Source of the DNA: an uncultured Lachnospiraceae bacterium
GTDB taxonomy: Bacteria > Bacillota > Clostridia > Lachnospirales > Lachnospiraceae
DNA length: 42,062 bases
Direction: 5' to 3'
NCBI GenBank assembly: GCA_949948715.1
Contig: CATLGW010000020.1
Span: 1 to 42,062 of the forward strand
Every line of letters begins with the position of its first letter. Position 1 is the stretch's first letter. A model generated the notes under the pieces. The model saw only the letters and a program-made list of their open reading frames with translations. It did no database searches and was not told the DNA's origin. Position numbers and translations under genes: made by a program. This document shows positions 7,084 to 16,590 of this stretch, piece by piece.

Positions 7084-10062
7084 GTGGTGCGGGATATGTC
7101 CATGGTGACGCTGACTGTTTTGCAATTAGCGGGCATATTCTGCGCATATCTCTCTGTGACTATCGGACTGCCGGCCTATGTTCTGGGCCGAAAAATGCGG
7201 GGGCACAGGGCTCCCGAGAGACTGATGTTTTACTTTATGACCGGAAATTTCTATGTGATCAATCTGGTCTATGCCCTGCAGCTGCTGAAGATTTCCAATA
7301 AATTTACCCTGATTCTGGGGACGGTGGTTCCGGCGGTGGCGGTGAGGATAGCTGTGAACCGGATACCGGTTCTAAGGATTGCCGCCGACCTGGCTAAGAA
7401 TTTCCGCAGGCTGGCCGAGGGGCATATGGGCTCCAAGACGGCAGCCTACAAAGCGGGGAGGGCCCTGCGAAAGCAGTTGATTCGTTTTGCCCGCTGGGCC
7501 GGACATTTTCTGTTTGGCAGATTTCCGGATTGTGCGCTGACGGCGCTGTTTCTGGCATCTATGTGGTGGATGTATGGGAGAAATCTGCTGACTCAGTTCG
7601 GCTATAAGGCATCCGATCTCCTGGTGCACAATTACTGGATCAACGCCATGAGCGACAATCATATTTTTGTGGCGGGGGTATATCCTCACGGATTTCACTG
7701 TGTGATATATTATCTGCACACGGTATTTGGGATTGAAACCTTTGTCATGCTCAGGGTGTTTGCCTTTGTGGAGAATGTGATGCTGCACCTGATGCTTTTG
7801 TGCTTTCTGCGGCTATGCTGCCAAACCAGGTATCTGGCTTACGGCGGCACGATTCTTTTTGTGGTGGGGCAGTATCTCAAAGCCCATACCTACTCCAGGT
7901 ATTATGCCACACTGCCCCAGGAATTTGGAATGATCTTTATTCTGCCCGCCGTCTATTTTGGCTTTGGATATTTTGCGGAGAGAAAGAGAGAGCTGGAGGC
8001 CGGGGAGGTATCCAAAGAGACCGGGAAAAAAAGACGTCGTTTCGGGAAAAGGCTGCAGGCTCCCCGGGAGGAGCAGGCGGAGGATCCCTACGGTATTTGC
8101 TGGGAGGAGATATCCGACGAGGGGGATGCCGGGAAGATGCATCTGAATCGAAAGGCGGTATCCCCTTCGGAGGAAATAAATTTGGAGGAAATTTCTCTGG
8201 AGGAGCTTGACCTGGAAGCACTTGATCCGGGGACGCCCGGTCCGCAGGGACTGGGGTCGGCAAAGGTCATGAAGGGTTGGGATTCCGGCTATGATTACGA
8301 CGACGATTACGATTATCCCCTGGAGGGCTGGGAGAATGCTATAGAGGCGACAGCTTCGGGTAAGGGGGAGGAAATTCCGGCGGCCGTTCCTGTGGAAACA
8401 CGGGGGGGTGAAGCTGTGGCGTTATCGAAAGGGACATCGGCAGATGGGGGGAAGTCTTCCCGGGCAGGAAGCAGGAAGGGGATTTTCGTCTCACGTAAGG
8501 GACGGGTTGAAAAGGAGCTTCCCAGAGGAAAGCGAAAGGTTAGGAAATATCCAAAATCCTGGCTGTACCTGGCGGGATTTCTCATGAGCTTTGCCCTGAC
8601 GCTGACGGTACACTTTTACGGCACAATGGTAGCGGGCATTTTTTGTATGGGAATGGCGGTGGGGTATGGAAGCCTGTTTTTTAGGAAGCAGTATTTTAAG
8701 AATGTAGTGGCTACGGTGTTTCTGAGCGTGGCGGTGGCGATTTTGCCCATGCTGCTGGCCTTTATGGGAGGAACTCCTCTCCAGGGGTCCCTGGGTTGGG
8801 GCATGAACATCATTATGGGGACGGGATCTAAAGCACAGGATAATAAGGCTCAGGGAAATACCTCCCAGGGACAGAACCCCCAGGGAGGCCCGGGACAGGA
8901 GAGCAGTGCCCAGGGGGGAGTTTCCCAGGAGGGAAGCTCCCAGGGGAGCCCGGGACAGGGGACGGGCGGCGCAGGGGAAAGCCTGCCGGGGGAAGGCTCT
9001 GGGGAGTCACTTTCGGGCGATGAAGGGGCCCATGCCAAGCCGGGGGTGGGGGAGCGGCTGGCAGGTATCTTTTCCAGGGGAGCGGACTTTGTGCGCAGAA
9101 CCTGGGAGGGTTTTTATAAATCTTTGGATGCCAATGTCTTTTTGTTTAAGATTCGGGAGAGAACCTATTGGGTTTTGGCGGCGTTCCTGATTCTGATAGG
9201 CTTGGGAGCGGCGTATCAGCTTTGCAGACAGACCTGTTATGGGGCCATGCTGATGTCCACCGGTTTTTATATGCTCTTTATGTGCGTGATGATGACTGCT
9301 AAAAATTTCGGGCTTCCTTCCCTGATGGACAGCAACCGGGGCAGCATTTATTTTTCCTATTCCGTCCCGGTGGCACTGACGCTTTTGCTGGATGGGATAT
9401 TGTATCTGCCCCTTTTTCCCTGGAAAAAGGGAGCCAAGATAAGGTCGGTTCTGGCGGGGATTTTGTCCCTGGTATGTGTGGCCGGTATGCTGTATTACAC
9501 GGTATCGGAGAGAAATCTGAAGGTTCCCAGGGATCCCCACGGGCAGGAGATGAATGAGGCTGTCATCTGTCTCACCAACATTATTAAAAACGAAAAGGAT
9601 TTCAGTTGGACCATCGTCTCGGCCAACGATGAGTTCCGTATGGGGGAGGAACACGGACATCATTATGAAACGATCACGTTCCTGGAGGAGATGGAGGGCG
9701 CGCTGCCGGATGCCATGGTGAGGATTCCGACGAACATCGTATATATATTTGTGGAGAAGATTCCCATCGATTACAATGTGACCTACGCCGACAGCGGGCA
9801 GGCGGTTTCCAAGGAAGGGGCCAGCCGGGACCTGCCGGCCAACCGGGGCATAGGTATGTATCAGGGGGAAAAGCGTTGGATCCTCATGTCCCGCCTGTAC
9901 TATTGGGCCCAGGAATTTCAGAAAATGTATCCGGACGAGATGGAGGTTTATCTGGAGACAGACAATTTTGTCTGCTACCGGGTGGAGCAGAACCCGTACC
10001 GCCTGTACAATTTTGCGATTAACTATGGGTATAATGACCGGGTGATAGAGGTGGAGGATTAG
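7084..10062 (+). CDS. Large unknown multi-pass membrane protein of the Pel-type operon
   Basis: A 992-aa protein of no family I can name. The N-terminal membrane bundle (about residues 8-300) contains a motif-rich stretch HNYWINAMSDNHIFVAGVY followed by PHGFHCVIYYLH, loosely like GT-C enzymes. An acidic cytoplasmic-type region (about 300-415) contains SLEELDLEALDP and DYDDDYDYP. A basic linker follows, then a second set of membrane helices from about 492. Residues 581-656 are a Gln/Gly/Ser-rich low-complexity loop. Further helices run to about 806. A roughly 185-residue soluble C-terminal domain comes last. GTG at 7084 is used here; ATGs at 7096 and 7102 are alternatives. It lies between pelE and the PelA-like gene, with 79 nt before it and 4 nt after it. 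A polymer-handling or anchoring role is inference only. Confidence 0.6.
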   Translation: MVRDMSMVTLTVLQLAGIFCAYLSVTIGLPAYVLGRKMRGHRAPERLMFYFMTGNFYVINLVYALQLLKISNKFTLILGTVVPAVAVRIAVNRIPVLRIAADLAKNFRRLAEGHMGSKTAAYKAGRALRKQLIRFARWAGHFLFGRFPDCALTALFLASMWWMYGRNLLTQFGYKASDLLVHNYWINAMSDNHIFVAGVYPHGFHCVIYYLHTVFGIETFVMLRVFAFVENVMLHLMLLCFLRLCCQTRYLAYGGTILFVVGQYLKAHTYSRYYATLPQEFGMIFILPAVYFGFGYFAERKRELEAGEVSKETGKKRRRFGKRLQAPREEQAEDPYGICWEEISDEGDAGKMHLNRKAVSPSEEINLEEISLEELDLEALDPGTPGPQGLGSAKVMKGWDSGYDYDDDYDYPLEGWENAIEATASGKGEEIPAAVPVETRGGEAVALSKGTSADGGKSSRAGSRKGIFVSRKGRVEKELPRGKRKVRKYPKSWLYLAGFLMSFALTLTVHFYGTMVAGIFCMGMAVGYGSLFFRKQYFKNVVATVFLSVAVAILPMLLAFMGGTPLQGSLGWGMNIIMGTGSKAQDNKAQGNTSQGQNPQGGPGQESSAQGGVSQEGSSQGSPGQGTGGAGESLPGEGSGESLSGDEGAHAKPGVGERLAGIFSRGADFVRRTWEGFYKSLDANVFLFKIRERTYWVLAAFLILIGLGAAYQLCRQTCYGAMLMSTGFYMLFMCVMMTAKNFGLPSLMDSNRGSIYFSYSVPVALTLLLDGILYLPLFPWKKGAKIRSVLAGILSLVCVAGMLYYTVSERNLKVPRDPHGQEMNEAVICLTNIIKNEKDFSWTIVSANDEFRMGEEHGHHYETITFLEEMEGALPDAMVRIPTNIVYIFVEKIPIDYNVTYADSGQAVSKEGASRDLPANRGIGMYQGEKRWILMSRLYYWAQEFQKMYPDEMEVYLETDNFVCYRVEQNPYRLYNFAINYGYNDRVIEVED

Positions 10063-10066
10063 AAGT

Positions 10067-11911
10067 ATGGTGGTTTCCCGCAGGAATTTTGTCAGTATGT
10101 TGCTGATGATGGCAGTTTTACTGTTTATGTTTCAATTTTCACAGGTGATCAAGGAGAATGGGAGTAATTATTCCGTCAACACCTTTATAGACGACAATGA
10201 GGTGTCGGGGGAGAACCGCTGGCAGTCCCAGGTATACGGCGTGGGCCAGGGAGAAAAGCCTGATGCGGGAGACTATGTGTTGTTTTTGGGGAAGAGAAAA
10301 AGCTCGCTGTACAATGTGGCGGCCCAATGGTGCGAGTATACGAAGAGAAACCTGTTGGTCTGTGAGAATTGGGAGGACTACGAGTTACAGTGGAATAACC
10401 TGCCGGAGGCGGTACTGGTGGATTCCCGGGCGGTGGAGCTGACGGAGGAGCTGGACGACTTTTGCAAGGTGGCCGGCTATGGGGTCCCCCTTGTCTTCTG
10501 TAATCTGCCGGAGCCGGAGGTGATTCGCAAAAGCGCCGGGCTTCGGGAGCTATTGGGGATCAGAGAGGTGGCGGAGGATGTGATAGAAGCGGAGGGAGTG
10601 CATCTGTTCGGCAGCTTTTTCCTGGGGGGAGAGTGCTTTTATCTTGCGGAGGACGAGGAAGACGAAAAAAGACAGGATCTGGAGCTTACCATGCCCTGGT
10701 ACATCACTGCCAGCGGCACGAAGACTTATATGGTAGGGATGCTGGATGAGCTCCTCAAGGAGGAGGAGGCAAAGAACGAGTATTTTCCGGCGCTGATCTG
10801 GAGGAACAGCTACCGCAACGGAAAGGTGTTTGCGGTAAACGGGGATTACATGGACAGTGTGCAGGGTATCGGCATTCTGGACGCCATGATGTATGAGGCG
10901 GGGGATTACGCGGTTTATCCTGTGATAAATGCCCAAAACGTCATGGTGGCAAATTTCCCGGGATTTTCGGGGGAGAACGATCAGCGGATCATGGAGCTCT
11001 ACAGCAGAGACACGGAGGGGGTCCTGCGGGATATCTTCTGGCCGGCGATTGCGGGTATGGCGGAGCAGGGACATTACAGGCCCACCTGTTTTCTGGCGGC
11101 AAGGTACCGCTACGGGGACGGCGCGGAACCGTCGGGAGCCATGGTTTCCTTCTATCTGCAGCAGTTCAAGGAATTTTCTACGGAGGCAGGGCTGTCTCTG
11201 GAATGCCGGGACGGGATTGATTTGGAGGAGAAGCTTTCCTGGGACGGACGGTTCTATGATTCCCTGGAGGAGCAGTACGCCTACAGTGCGGTCTATGCCG
11301 GGGAGGAATCCCTGCCTGAGCTGGGAGAGCTTTTGGAGGGCAGAGGGTTTCTGGAGGATGTGCGGACCATAGCCGTGGGTCGGGGGGACGCCCCCATCGT
11401 GTCTTATTACAATGACGACATTACCCTGCAGAGCGCCACGGCCGACGCGGCTTTTCACAGCTATGGGGATGACCTGTGGGTGAGGTCGGTGGAGACCGCT
11501 TTGGGCTATTCCAATGTGCTGTTAGATATGTATCCCGTGATCTGGCCCCGGGATGAGGAGGATAGATGGGAGAAGGTGTCTGAGAAGACTTCCAGCAATC
11601 TGAACACCTATTGGAAGCCCTTTGAGGTCTTTGAGAAGACCACTCTGTCGGAGAGCGACGCCCGGGTGCGCAGCTTCTTAAACCTGGATTATGAAGACCG
11701 GAGAGAGGAAGACACCGTATATTTGGAGATGTCAGGGGCGGAGGAGGGGTGGTTTATCCTTCGGACCCACGGGGAGAGTATCGAGCAAATCACGGGGGCG
11801 GAATATTTGGAGATTGAGACGGATGCGTATCTGCTCCATGTTTTTCAGAAAGAGGCGGAGATTCGGCTGCAGAAAAGCAGGGGCCTTTTGGAGTATGATT
11901 TAACGATGTGA
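10067..11911 (+). CDS. DUF2194 / PelA-like extracytoplasmic protein
   Basis: A 614-aa protein with an N-terminal signal anchor (residues 8-25, SMLLMMAVLLFMFQFS) and a large extracytoplasmic part. A Rossmann-like region (about 60-230) is followed by PALIWRNSYRNGKVFAVNGD (about 243-262). This resembles the step into the deacetylase-like part of PelA. The central region looks like a degenerate carbohydrate-esterase-4 fold, and the C terminus is beta-rich. It occupies the position of the PelA deacetylase, between the PelE-side genes and pelF. I believe it belongs to DUF2194, a family I recall near PelF and PelG homologues. I do not see convincing metal-binding HxxxH residues, so catalytic activity is uncertain. 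GGAGG stands 9 nt before the ATG. Confidence 0.62.
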   Translation: MVVSRRNFVSMLLMMAVLLFMFQFSQVIKENGSNYSVNTFIDDNEVSGENRWQSQVYGVGQGEKPDAGDYVLFLGKRKSSLYNVAAQWCEYTKRNLLVCENWEDYELQWNNLPEAVLVDSRAVELTEELDDFCKVAGYGVPLVFCNLPEPEVIRKSAGLRELLGIREVAEDVIEAEGVHLFGSFFLGGECFYLAEDEEDEKRQDLELTMPWYITASGTKTYMVGMLDELLKEEEAKNEYFPALIWRNSYRNGKVFAVNGDYMDSVQGIGILDAMMYEAGDYAVYPVINAQNVMVANFPGFSGENDQRIMELYSRDTEGVLRDIFWPAIAGMAEQGHYRPTCFLAARYRYGDGAEPSGAMVSFYLQQFKEFSTEAGLSLECRDGIDLEEKLSWDGRFYDSLEEQYAYSAVYAGEESLPELGELLEGRGFLEDVRTIAVGRGDAPIVSYYNDDITLQSATADAAFHSYGDDLWVRSVETALGYSNVLLDMYPVIWPRDEEDRWEKVSEKTSSNLNTYWKPFEVFEKTTLSESDARVRSFLNLDYEDRREEDTVYLEMSGAEEGWFILRTHGESIEQITGAEYLEIETDAYLLHVFQKEAEIRLQKSRGLLEYDLTM

Positions 11912-11936
11912 CGGCAGGAAGGACAGGGTTGTTGAG

Positions 11937-13400
11937 ATGAAGATATGCATTGTGGCGGAGGGGTGTTATCCCTATGTGGTGGGCGGTGTGTCGGGCTGGA
12001 TACACAGCATGGTCCGTTCCTTTCCCGATGTGGAATTTGTGGTGCTGGCCATTGTGGCCAACCGGTCGGTGAGCGGGAAATTTGTGTATGAGCTGCCGGA
12101 AAATGTGACGGCCGTGTACGAGGCATATTTGGATGATTATGACTGGGGCCATAAGCCCAAGCACGGCAAGCGGACCAGGCTGGGTCCCAAGGAATACCGG
12201 GCTCTGCGCAGCATTATCATGGACCAGGATGTGGACTGGGATACCATCTTTGAGATGTTCCAAAAGGGCAAATTTTCCATAGACGATTTGCTTATGGGGG
12301 CGGACTTTCTGAATATTGTCAAGGAGGTCTATAAACACAGGTATCCCCAGATTGTGTTTTCGGATTTTCTCTGGACCATGCGCTCCATCTATCTGCCCCT
12401 GTTCCTGATTTTAACAACGCCTCTGCCGGAGGCGGACATCTATCACTGTGTGGCCACCGGCTATGCGGGGGTGCTGGGCTGTATGGCAAAGCATTTTTAC
12501 AGAAGCGCGCTCTTGATCTCCGAGCATGGTATTTATACCAGAGAGAGGGAGGAGGAGCTGCTTAAAGCCACCTGGGTGGCCGGTATGTACAAGAACATTT
12601 GGATCGATCAGTTTCGCAAGATGTCCCTTCTGGCTTACATCAGGGCGGACAGGGTGACCAGTCTTTACGCTCATGCCAGAGAGCTGCAGATCGGCCTGGG
12701 GTGTCCGGAGGAGAAAATAGTGGTGACGCCCAACGGCATAGATATCAAGCGTTTTGAAAATCTGCCGGGCAAGAAAGCCGAGGACGAGGGCTTTGTGAAT
12801 ATCGGAGCGGTGCTCAGAGTGGCTCCTATCAAGGACGTGAAAACCATGATCCGGGCCTTTGCCTTTGCCAAGGAATCCCTCTCCACTCTGAGGCTGTGGA
12901 TAATGGGGCCCACCGACGAGGACGAAGAGTATGCCAGAGAGTGCTTTGAGCTGGTGGATGCCCTTCAGGTGCCCGATGTGATTTTTACCGGGCGCATCAA
13001 TGTCTCAGATTATCTGGGGCGTATGGATTTTACCATACTGACCAGTATCAGTGAGGGGCAGCCTCTCACTATCCTGGAGAGCTACGCGGCCCACAAGCCT
13101 GTGATCGCCACCGACGTGGGCTGCTGCAGAGAACTGATCTACGGGGAGGATGATTTCGGCACGGCGGGAATTCTCACCCATATTATGAATATCGCGGAAT
13201 TGGCGGCGGCTATGGTGGAGATGGGAAAGTCCTCCCAGATGCGCCGGGAGATGGGGGAGCGGGGCTACAAACGGGTGGTAAACAGTTACCAGATCGGCCA
13301 AATGAAACAGACCTACGAGGAGATTTACGAGGAGGTGGGCTGGAGCTATGGCAAGCTGTGGCCGGCGGAGAAGATGGAGGATAAGGAATGGCAGGAATAG
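11937..13400 (+). CDS. pelF: PelF-type GT4 glycosyltransferase
   Basis: Cytosolic retaining GT-B glycosyltransferase of family GT4, the Pel polymerising enzyme that uses UDP-activated hexosamine. The 487 aa match the PelF length. Diagnostic segments are the N-terminal VAEGCYPYVVGGVSGWIHSM, the middle SEHGIYTREREEELLKA (about residue 195), VVTPNGIDIKRFEN, and the EX7E motif in SEGQPLTILESYAAHKPVIA (about residues 371-390). These are very close to annotated PelF proteins. The ATG has AGGG at 8-nt spacing. The 3' end overlaps pelG by 13 nt, so the transferase and transporter genes are coupled. Confidence 0.95.
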   Translation: MKICIVAEGCYPYVVGGVSGWIHSMVRSFPDVEFVVLAIVANRSVSGKFVYELPENVTAVYEAYLDDYDWGHKPKHGKRTRLGPKEYRALRSIIMDQDVDWDTIFEMFQKGKFSIDDLLMGADFLNIVKEVYKHRYPQIVFSDFLWTMRSIYLPLFLILTTPLPEADIYHCVATGYAGVLGCMAKHFYRSALLISEHGIYTREREEELLKATWVAGMYKNIWIDQFRKMSLLAYIRADRVTSLYAHARELQIGLGCPEEKIVVTPNGIDIKRFENLPGKKAEDEGFVNIGAVLRVAPIKDVKTMIRAFAFAKESLSTLRLWIMGPTDEDEEYARECFELVDALQVPDVIFTGRINVSDYLGRMDFTILTSISEGQPLTILESYAAHKPVIATDVGCCRELIYGEDDFGTAGILTHIMNIAELAAAMVEMGKSSQMRREMGERGYKRVVNSYQIGQMKQTYEEIYEEVGWSYGKLWPAEKMEDKEWQE

Positions 13401-14860
13401 GTGTCAGACTCAACAGGCTTTACAGTAAGAATACCATTATTACAAGTCTTCTGGGCTTTGGCTACAGCATGGTGATTACGGTGGCTCCTATGTTTCTGGT
13501 TATTATTGCGATCATGATAATGCAGAAGCTTTTGGGATTTTCCAAGGTTGGGTATGCGGAGAGAGAGCTGTGCTCCTGCACCATACTTTACATATTTGTG
13601 TTTGCCCTTCTGACGGCGGCCCCCTTCAATGCGGTTCTGTCAAAATATATGTCGGACGTGATATACAAGGAGCAGTATGAGGATATTCTTCCCTGTTATT
13701 ATGTGGGACTGATAATGAATATCGGATTGAGCTGCCTGGTGGGAATCCCATTCTGTATCTGGGAGTTTGTCGTGGGAAAGGTGCCCATATTCTTTGTATT
13801 TATGGGATTTTGCGGTTATATTGCGCTGGTCATGGTGTTTTATACCATGCTGTACCTGTCCATATGTAAGGATTATAAGAAAATCTCTTTCTTTTTCCTG
13901 CTGGGCATGGGAGTGGGGGTGCTTTTGTCCCTGGCGCTGGTATACCTTTTGGGAGTGGCGGCCACCGATGCGCTGCTTTTCTCCCTGGATGTGGGTTTTT
14001 TGGTGATCGCATGCCTGGAGCTGGCTCTGATCAGAAGCTATTTCAGGGAAAACAGCGCCAGGTACGGGGATGTGCTGGCATACTTTAAAAAATACTGGCA
14101 GTTGGTGGTGGCTAATTTTCTGTATATTCTGGGACTGTATATACACAACTTTGTATTTTGGGGTACGGATATGCATATCGTGGTGGCAAAGTCCTTTGTG
14201 TGCATGACGCCCTACGATATGGCCACCTGTCTGGCCATGTTTACCAATATCACGGCCAATGTGATTTTTACCACCCGGGTGGAGATGCATTTCCATGAAA
14301 GGTATAAATTGTACTCCGAGGCCGTGATCGGAGGCAGGGGCATGGATATTGAGAGCTCCAAAAAGAGGATGTTCCTGCAGTTGTCCGACGAGATGATGAA
14401 CCTGGTGCGGATCCAATTTATTATCTCCGTGGTGGTGTTCTTCCTGTGCATCACGCTGCTGCCCAGGTTTGGATTTGGGGGGATGGTCATGAAGATTTAC
14501 CCCTGTCTGGCGGCGGGATATTTTATCCTGTTTGCCATGTATTCAGCCATCATTTTCCTCTATTATTTCAATGATCTGACGGGGGCTACCCTCACGGCCA
14601 TGTCCTTCTGTCTTGCGACTCTGTTCGGAAGCATTGTGGCCACGAATCTTCCGGTGATCTGGTACGGAATCGGTCTGGTGTTCGGCGCGGCTGTGGGTTT
14701 CAGCGTGGCGTATTACAGGCTCAGGGTTATGGAGAGGAATCTGGATGTGCATATTTTCTGCAACGGCAACATAATGGAGCGGGGGCACGGCAAAATGCCC
14801 TCCAACAAGGTCTTCGAGCGAAAGCCGAAAGAGAATGGGAAAGGGACGGTGAGGAGTTAA
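13388..14860 (+). CDS. pelG: PelG-type polysaccharide transporter
   Basis: A 490-aa membrane protein with about 12 hydrophobic segments, of the MOP/MATE-like superfamily. PelG is the inner-membrane carrier thought to move the nascent Pel polymer across the membrane with PelD and PelE. Typical features are the N-terminal GFGYSMVITVAPMFLVIIAI, the long cytoplasmic loop containing HFHERYKLYSEAVIGG, and FGFGGMVMKIYPCLAAGYF near the end. It starts inside pelF (13-nt overlap) and its TAA shares a base with the next ATG. In a Gram-positive this transporter and its complex would be sufficient for export; no outer-membrane PelB or PelC is expected or seen. Confidence 0.95.
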   Translation: MAGIGVRLNRLYSKNTIITSLLGFGYSMVITVAPMFLVIIAIMIMQKLLGFSKVGYAERELCSCTILYIFVFALLTAAPFNAVLSKYMSDVIYKEQYEDILPCYYVGLIMNIGLSCLVGIPFCIWEFVVGKVPIFFVFMGFCGYIALVMVFYTMLYLSICKDYKKISFFFLLGMGVGVLLSLALVYLLGVAATDALLFSLDVGFLVIACLELALIRSYFRENSARYGDVLAYFKKYWQLVVANFLYILGLYIHNFVFWGTDMHIVVAKSFVCMTPYDMATCLAMFTNITANVIFTTRVEMHFHERYKLYSEAVIGGRGMDIESSKKRMFLQLSDEMMNLVRIQFIISVVVFFLCITLLPRFGFGGMVMKIYPCLAAGYFILFAMYSAIIFLYYFNDLTGATLTAMSFCLATLFGSIVATNLPVIWYGIGLVFGAAVGFSVAYYRLRVMERNLDVHIFCNGNIMERGHGKMPSNKVFERKPKENGKGTVRS

Positions 14861-15243
14861 TGCAGCAGGGAAATATTTTGCAGATCATTATGGTGGTAAC
14901 GGGAATCGTGTTGTTTGTGGTGACCTTGAACTCTTTAGCCCGCAGGAAGATGACGGAATCCTTTTGTCTGGCCTGGGGATTGATCTCCGTGATTTTGGTG
15001 ATTGCGGGCTTTTTGCTGCGGCCTTCGGAATGGAGCCGCTACATCAGTACCACCGGTATGGTGCTGGTGGTGATGATCGGATTTTGCGTGGTCTATGTGG
15101 CTTACTTCATGAGCGCCAAGATATCGGAGGTCTCCCGCAGGAACCAGGAGCTGGCCATCCAGGTGTCTCTCCTGAATCAGGAGAACGAGCGTATTTTGGA
15201 AAGGCTTGAGGAGCTGACGGGGACGGACAAGAGAAACCTGTAG
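14860..15243 (+). CDS. DUF2304 family membrane protein
   Basis: A 127-aa protein with three hydrophobic helices (about residues 5-26, 35-52 and 64-88) and a C-terminal coiled coil (about 90-122, ending EENERILERLEELTGTDKRN-like). The small LARRKMTESFCLAWGLIS turn between helices 1 and 2 is characteristic of DUF2304 proteins. These commonly accompany membrane glycosyltransferases of the dolichol-phosphate-mannose type. One base is shared with the pelG stop (TAATG), so it is translationally coupled. Its exact role is unknown; it may help anchor or partner the GT2 encoded at 16591. Confidence 0.8.
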   Translation: MQQGNILQIIMVVTGIVLFVVTLNSLARRKMTESFCLAWGLISVILVIAGFLLRPSEWSRYISTTGMVLVVMIGFCVVYVAYFMSAKISEVSRRNQELAIQVSLLNQENERILERLEELTGTDKRNL

Positions 15244-15299
15244 GGAACAATTTCGGAAGGATTCCGGATGCCCGCGGCAAGGCTGCGGCAGGGGGGAAC

Positions 15300-16523
15300 A
15301 TGAAAAAGATACTGATTGTAATCAATACCCTGGGATGTGCGGGGGCAGAGTCGGCCCTATTGGAGCTTCTAAAAAACATAAATCCCGAGGAATATGAGGT
15401 GCATCTTTTTGTGCTCATGGGGCAGGGAGAGATGATACGCCGCATTCCGGAGTATGTGAAGCTGTTAAACAGGCGTTATGACGACTGTTCCGTCCTGAGC
15501 GCGGAGGGAAAAGCTCATCTGCGGCGGCATGTGCTGGGAGCTCTTTTGGCCAGGGGCACGGTGTTTCGTCTGTTCCCCTATTTGACGGTACAGCTTGCAG
15601 GGATGGTAAAGCGCAAACGTCTTCAGGCTGACAAGCTGCTGTGGCGGGCCATGTCCATGGGCGCCGGACGTATAGAGGAGCGCTATGACCTGGCGGTGGC
15701 TTATCTGGAGGGCGGAGCGGCGTACTATGTGGCGGATTATGTGCGGGCGGACAAAAAAGCGGCTTTCATCCATGTGGACTATGTGCAGGCGGGCTATAAC
15801 AGGAGCCTGGACAGGGAGTGCTATCTAAAGTTCGACAGGATATTCCCTGTGTCGGACGAGGTGAAGCAGACGTTTTTGTCCGTTTACCCGGAGTGCCAGG
15901 GCAGGACGGAGGTGTTCCACAATCTGCTGGATCAGGACAGGATACGAAAGCAGGCCCTCCTTCCCGGCGGATTTGAAGATTCCTTCGACGGTTTCCGGAT
16001 ATTGACCGTGGGAAGGCTTACGGATCAGAAGGCCTTTGAGATTTCCGTGGAGGCCATGAAGCTTTTGAAGGACGGCGGTGAGAAGGCGCGCTGGTATATT
16101 CTCGGGGAAGGGGAGCGGAGAAAGTCCCTGGAGGCTCGGATCAGAGCCCTGGGGCTGGAGGAGGATTTCCTGCTGCCCGGGGCTGTGGAGAATCCCTACC
16201 CCTATATGGCCCAGGCCGACCTCTATGTCCATGCCACACGTTTTGAGGGCAAGAGCATCGCCGTCCAGGAGGCTCAGACTCTTGGGTGCGCCATTTTGGT
16301 TTCCGACTGCAGCGGCAACAGGGAGCAGGTGACGCCGGATGTGGACGGCCGGCTCTGTCCGCTGACCCCGGAGGGAATCTGCCTGGGGGTGAGGGAGCTT
16401 TTGCATGACAGGGAGAAGAGAGAGCGCCTGGGCCGGGCGGCGTCTGAAAAGCGTCTGTCCGACCCGGCACAGATGAGGAAGCTTTTGGAGCTGGCGGGAC
16501 CGCCTGGACAGAGGGAGGGATAA
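15300..16523 (+). CDS. Glycosyltransferase family 4 protein
   Basis: A 407-aa soluble GT-B enzyme. The N terminus KKILIVINTLGCAGAESALL carries the glycine-rich acceptor-domain loop. The C-terminal donor domain shows ILTVGRLTDQKAFEISVEAM and LPGAVENPYPYMAQADLYVH. The EX7E-like motif is in FEGKSIAVQEAQTLG, followed by a GCAILVSDCSG segment. This is the common layout of capsule and exopolysaccharide GT4 enzymes. The sugar specificity cannot be told. It follows the DUF2304 gene by 56 nt with a strong GGGGGG ribosome binding site. It may add a side group, or start a lipid-linked oligosaccharide, in addition to the PelF product. Confidence 0.9.
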   Translation: MKKILIVINTLGCAGAESALLELLKNINPEEYEVHLFVLMGQGEMIRRIPEYVKLLNRRYDDCSVLSAEGKAHLRRHVLGALLARGTVFRLFPYLTVQLAGMVKRKRLQADKLLWRAMSMGAGRIEERYDLAVAYLEGGAAYYVADYVRADKKAAFIHVDYVQAGYNRSLDRECYLKFDRIFPVSDEVKQTFLSVYPECQGRTEVFHNLLDQDRIRKQALLPGGFEDSFDGFRILTVGRLTDQKAFEISVEAMKLLKDGGEKARWYILGEGERRKSLEARIRALGLEEDFLLPGAVENPYPYMAQADLYVHATRFEGKSIAVQEAQTLGCAILVSDCSGNREQVTPDVDGRLCPLTPEGICLGVRELLHDREKRERLGRAASEKRLSDPAQMRKLLELAGPPGQREG

Positions 16524-16590
16524 GTTTGGGAGAAGCGCATATGCAAGTGTTGATTGACGGGCGTGCCAAAGCGCCCAGGGGGGTAAAGGG

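Noticed and set aside
15300..16523. Second PelF copy
   Set aside because: It lacks the PelF-specific N-terminal and middle segments; it is a general GT4.
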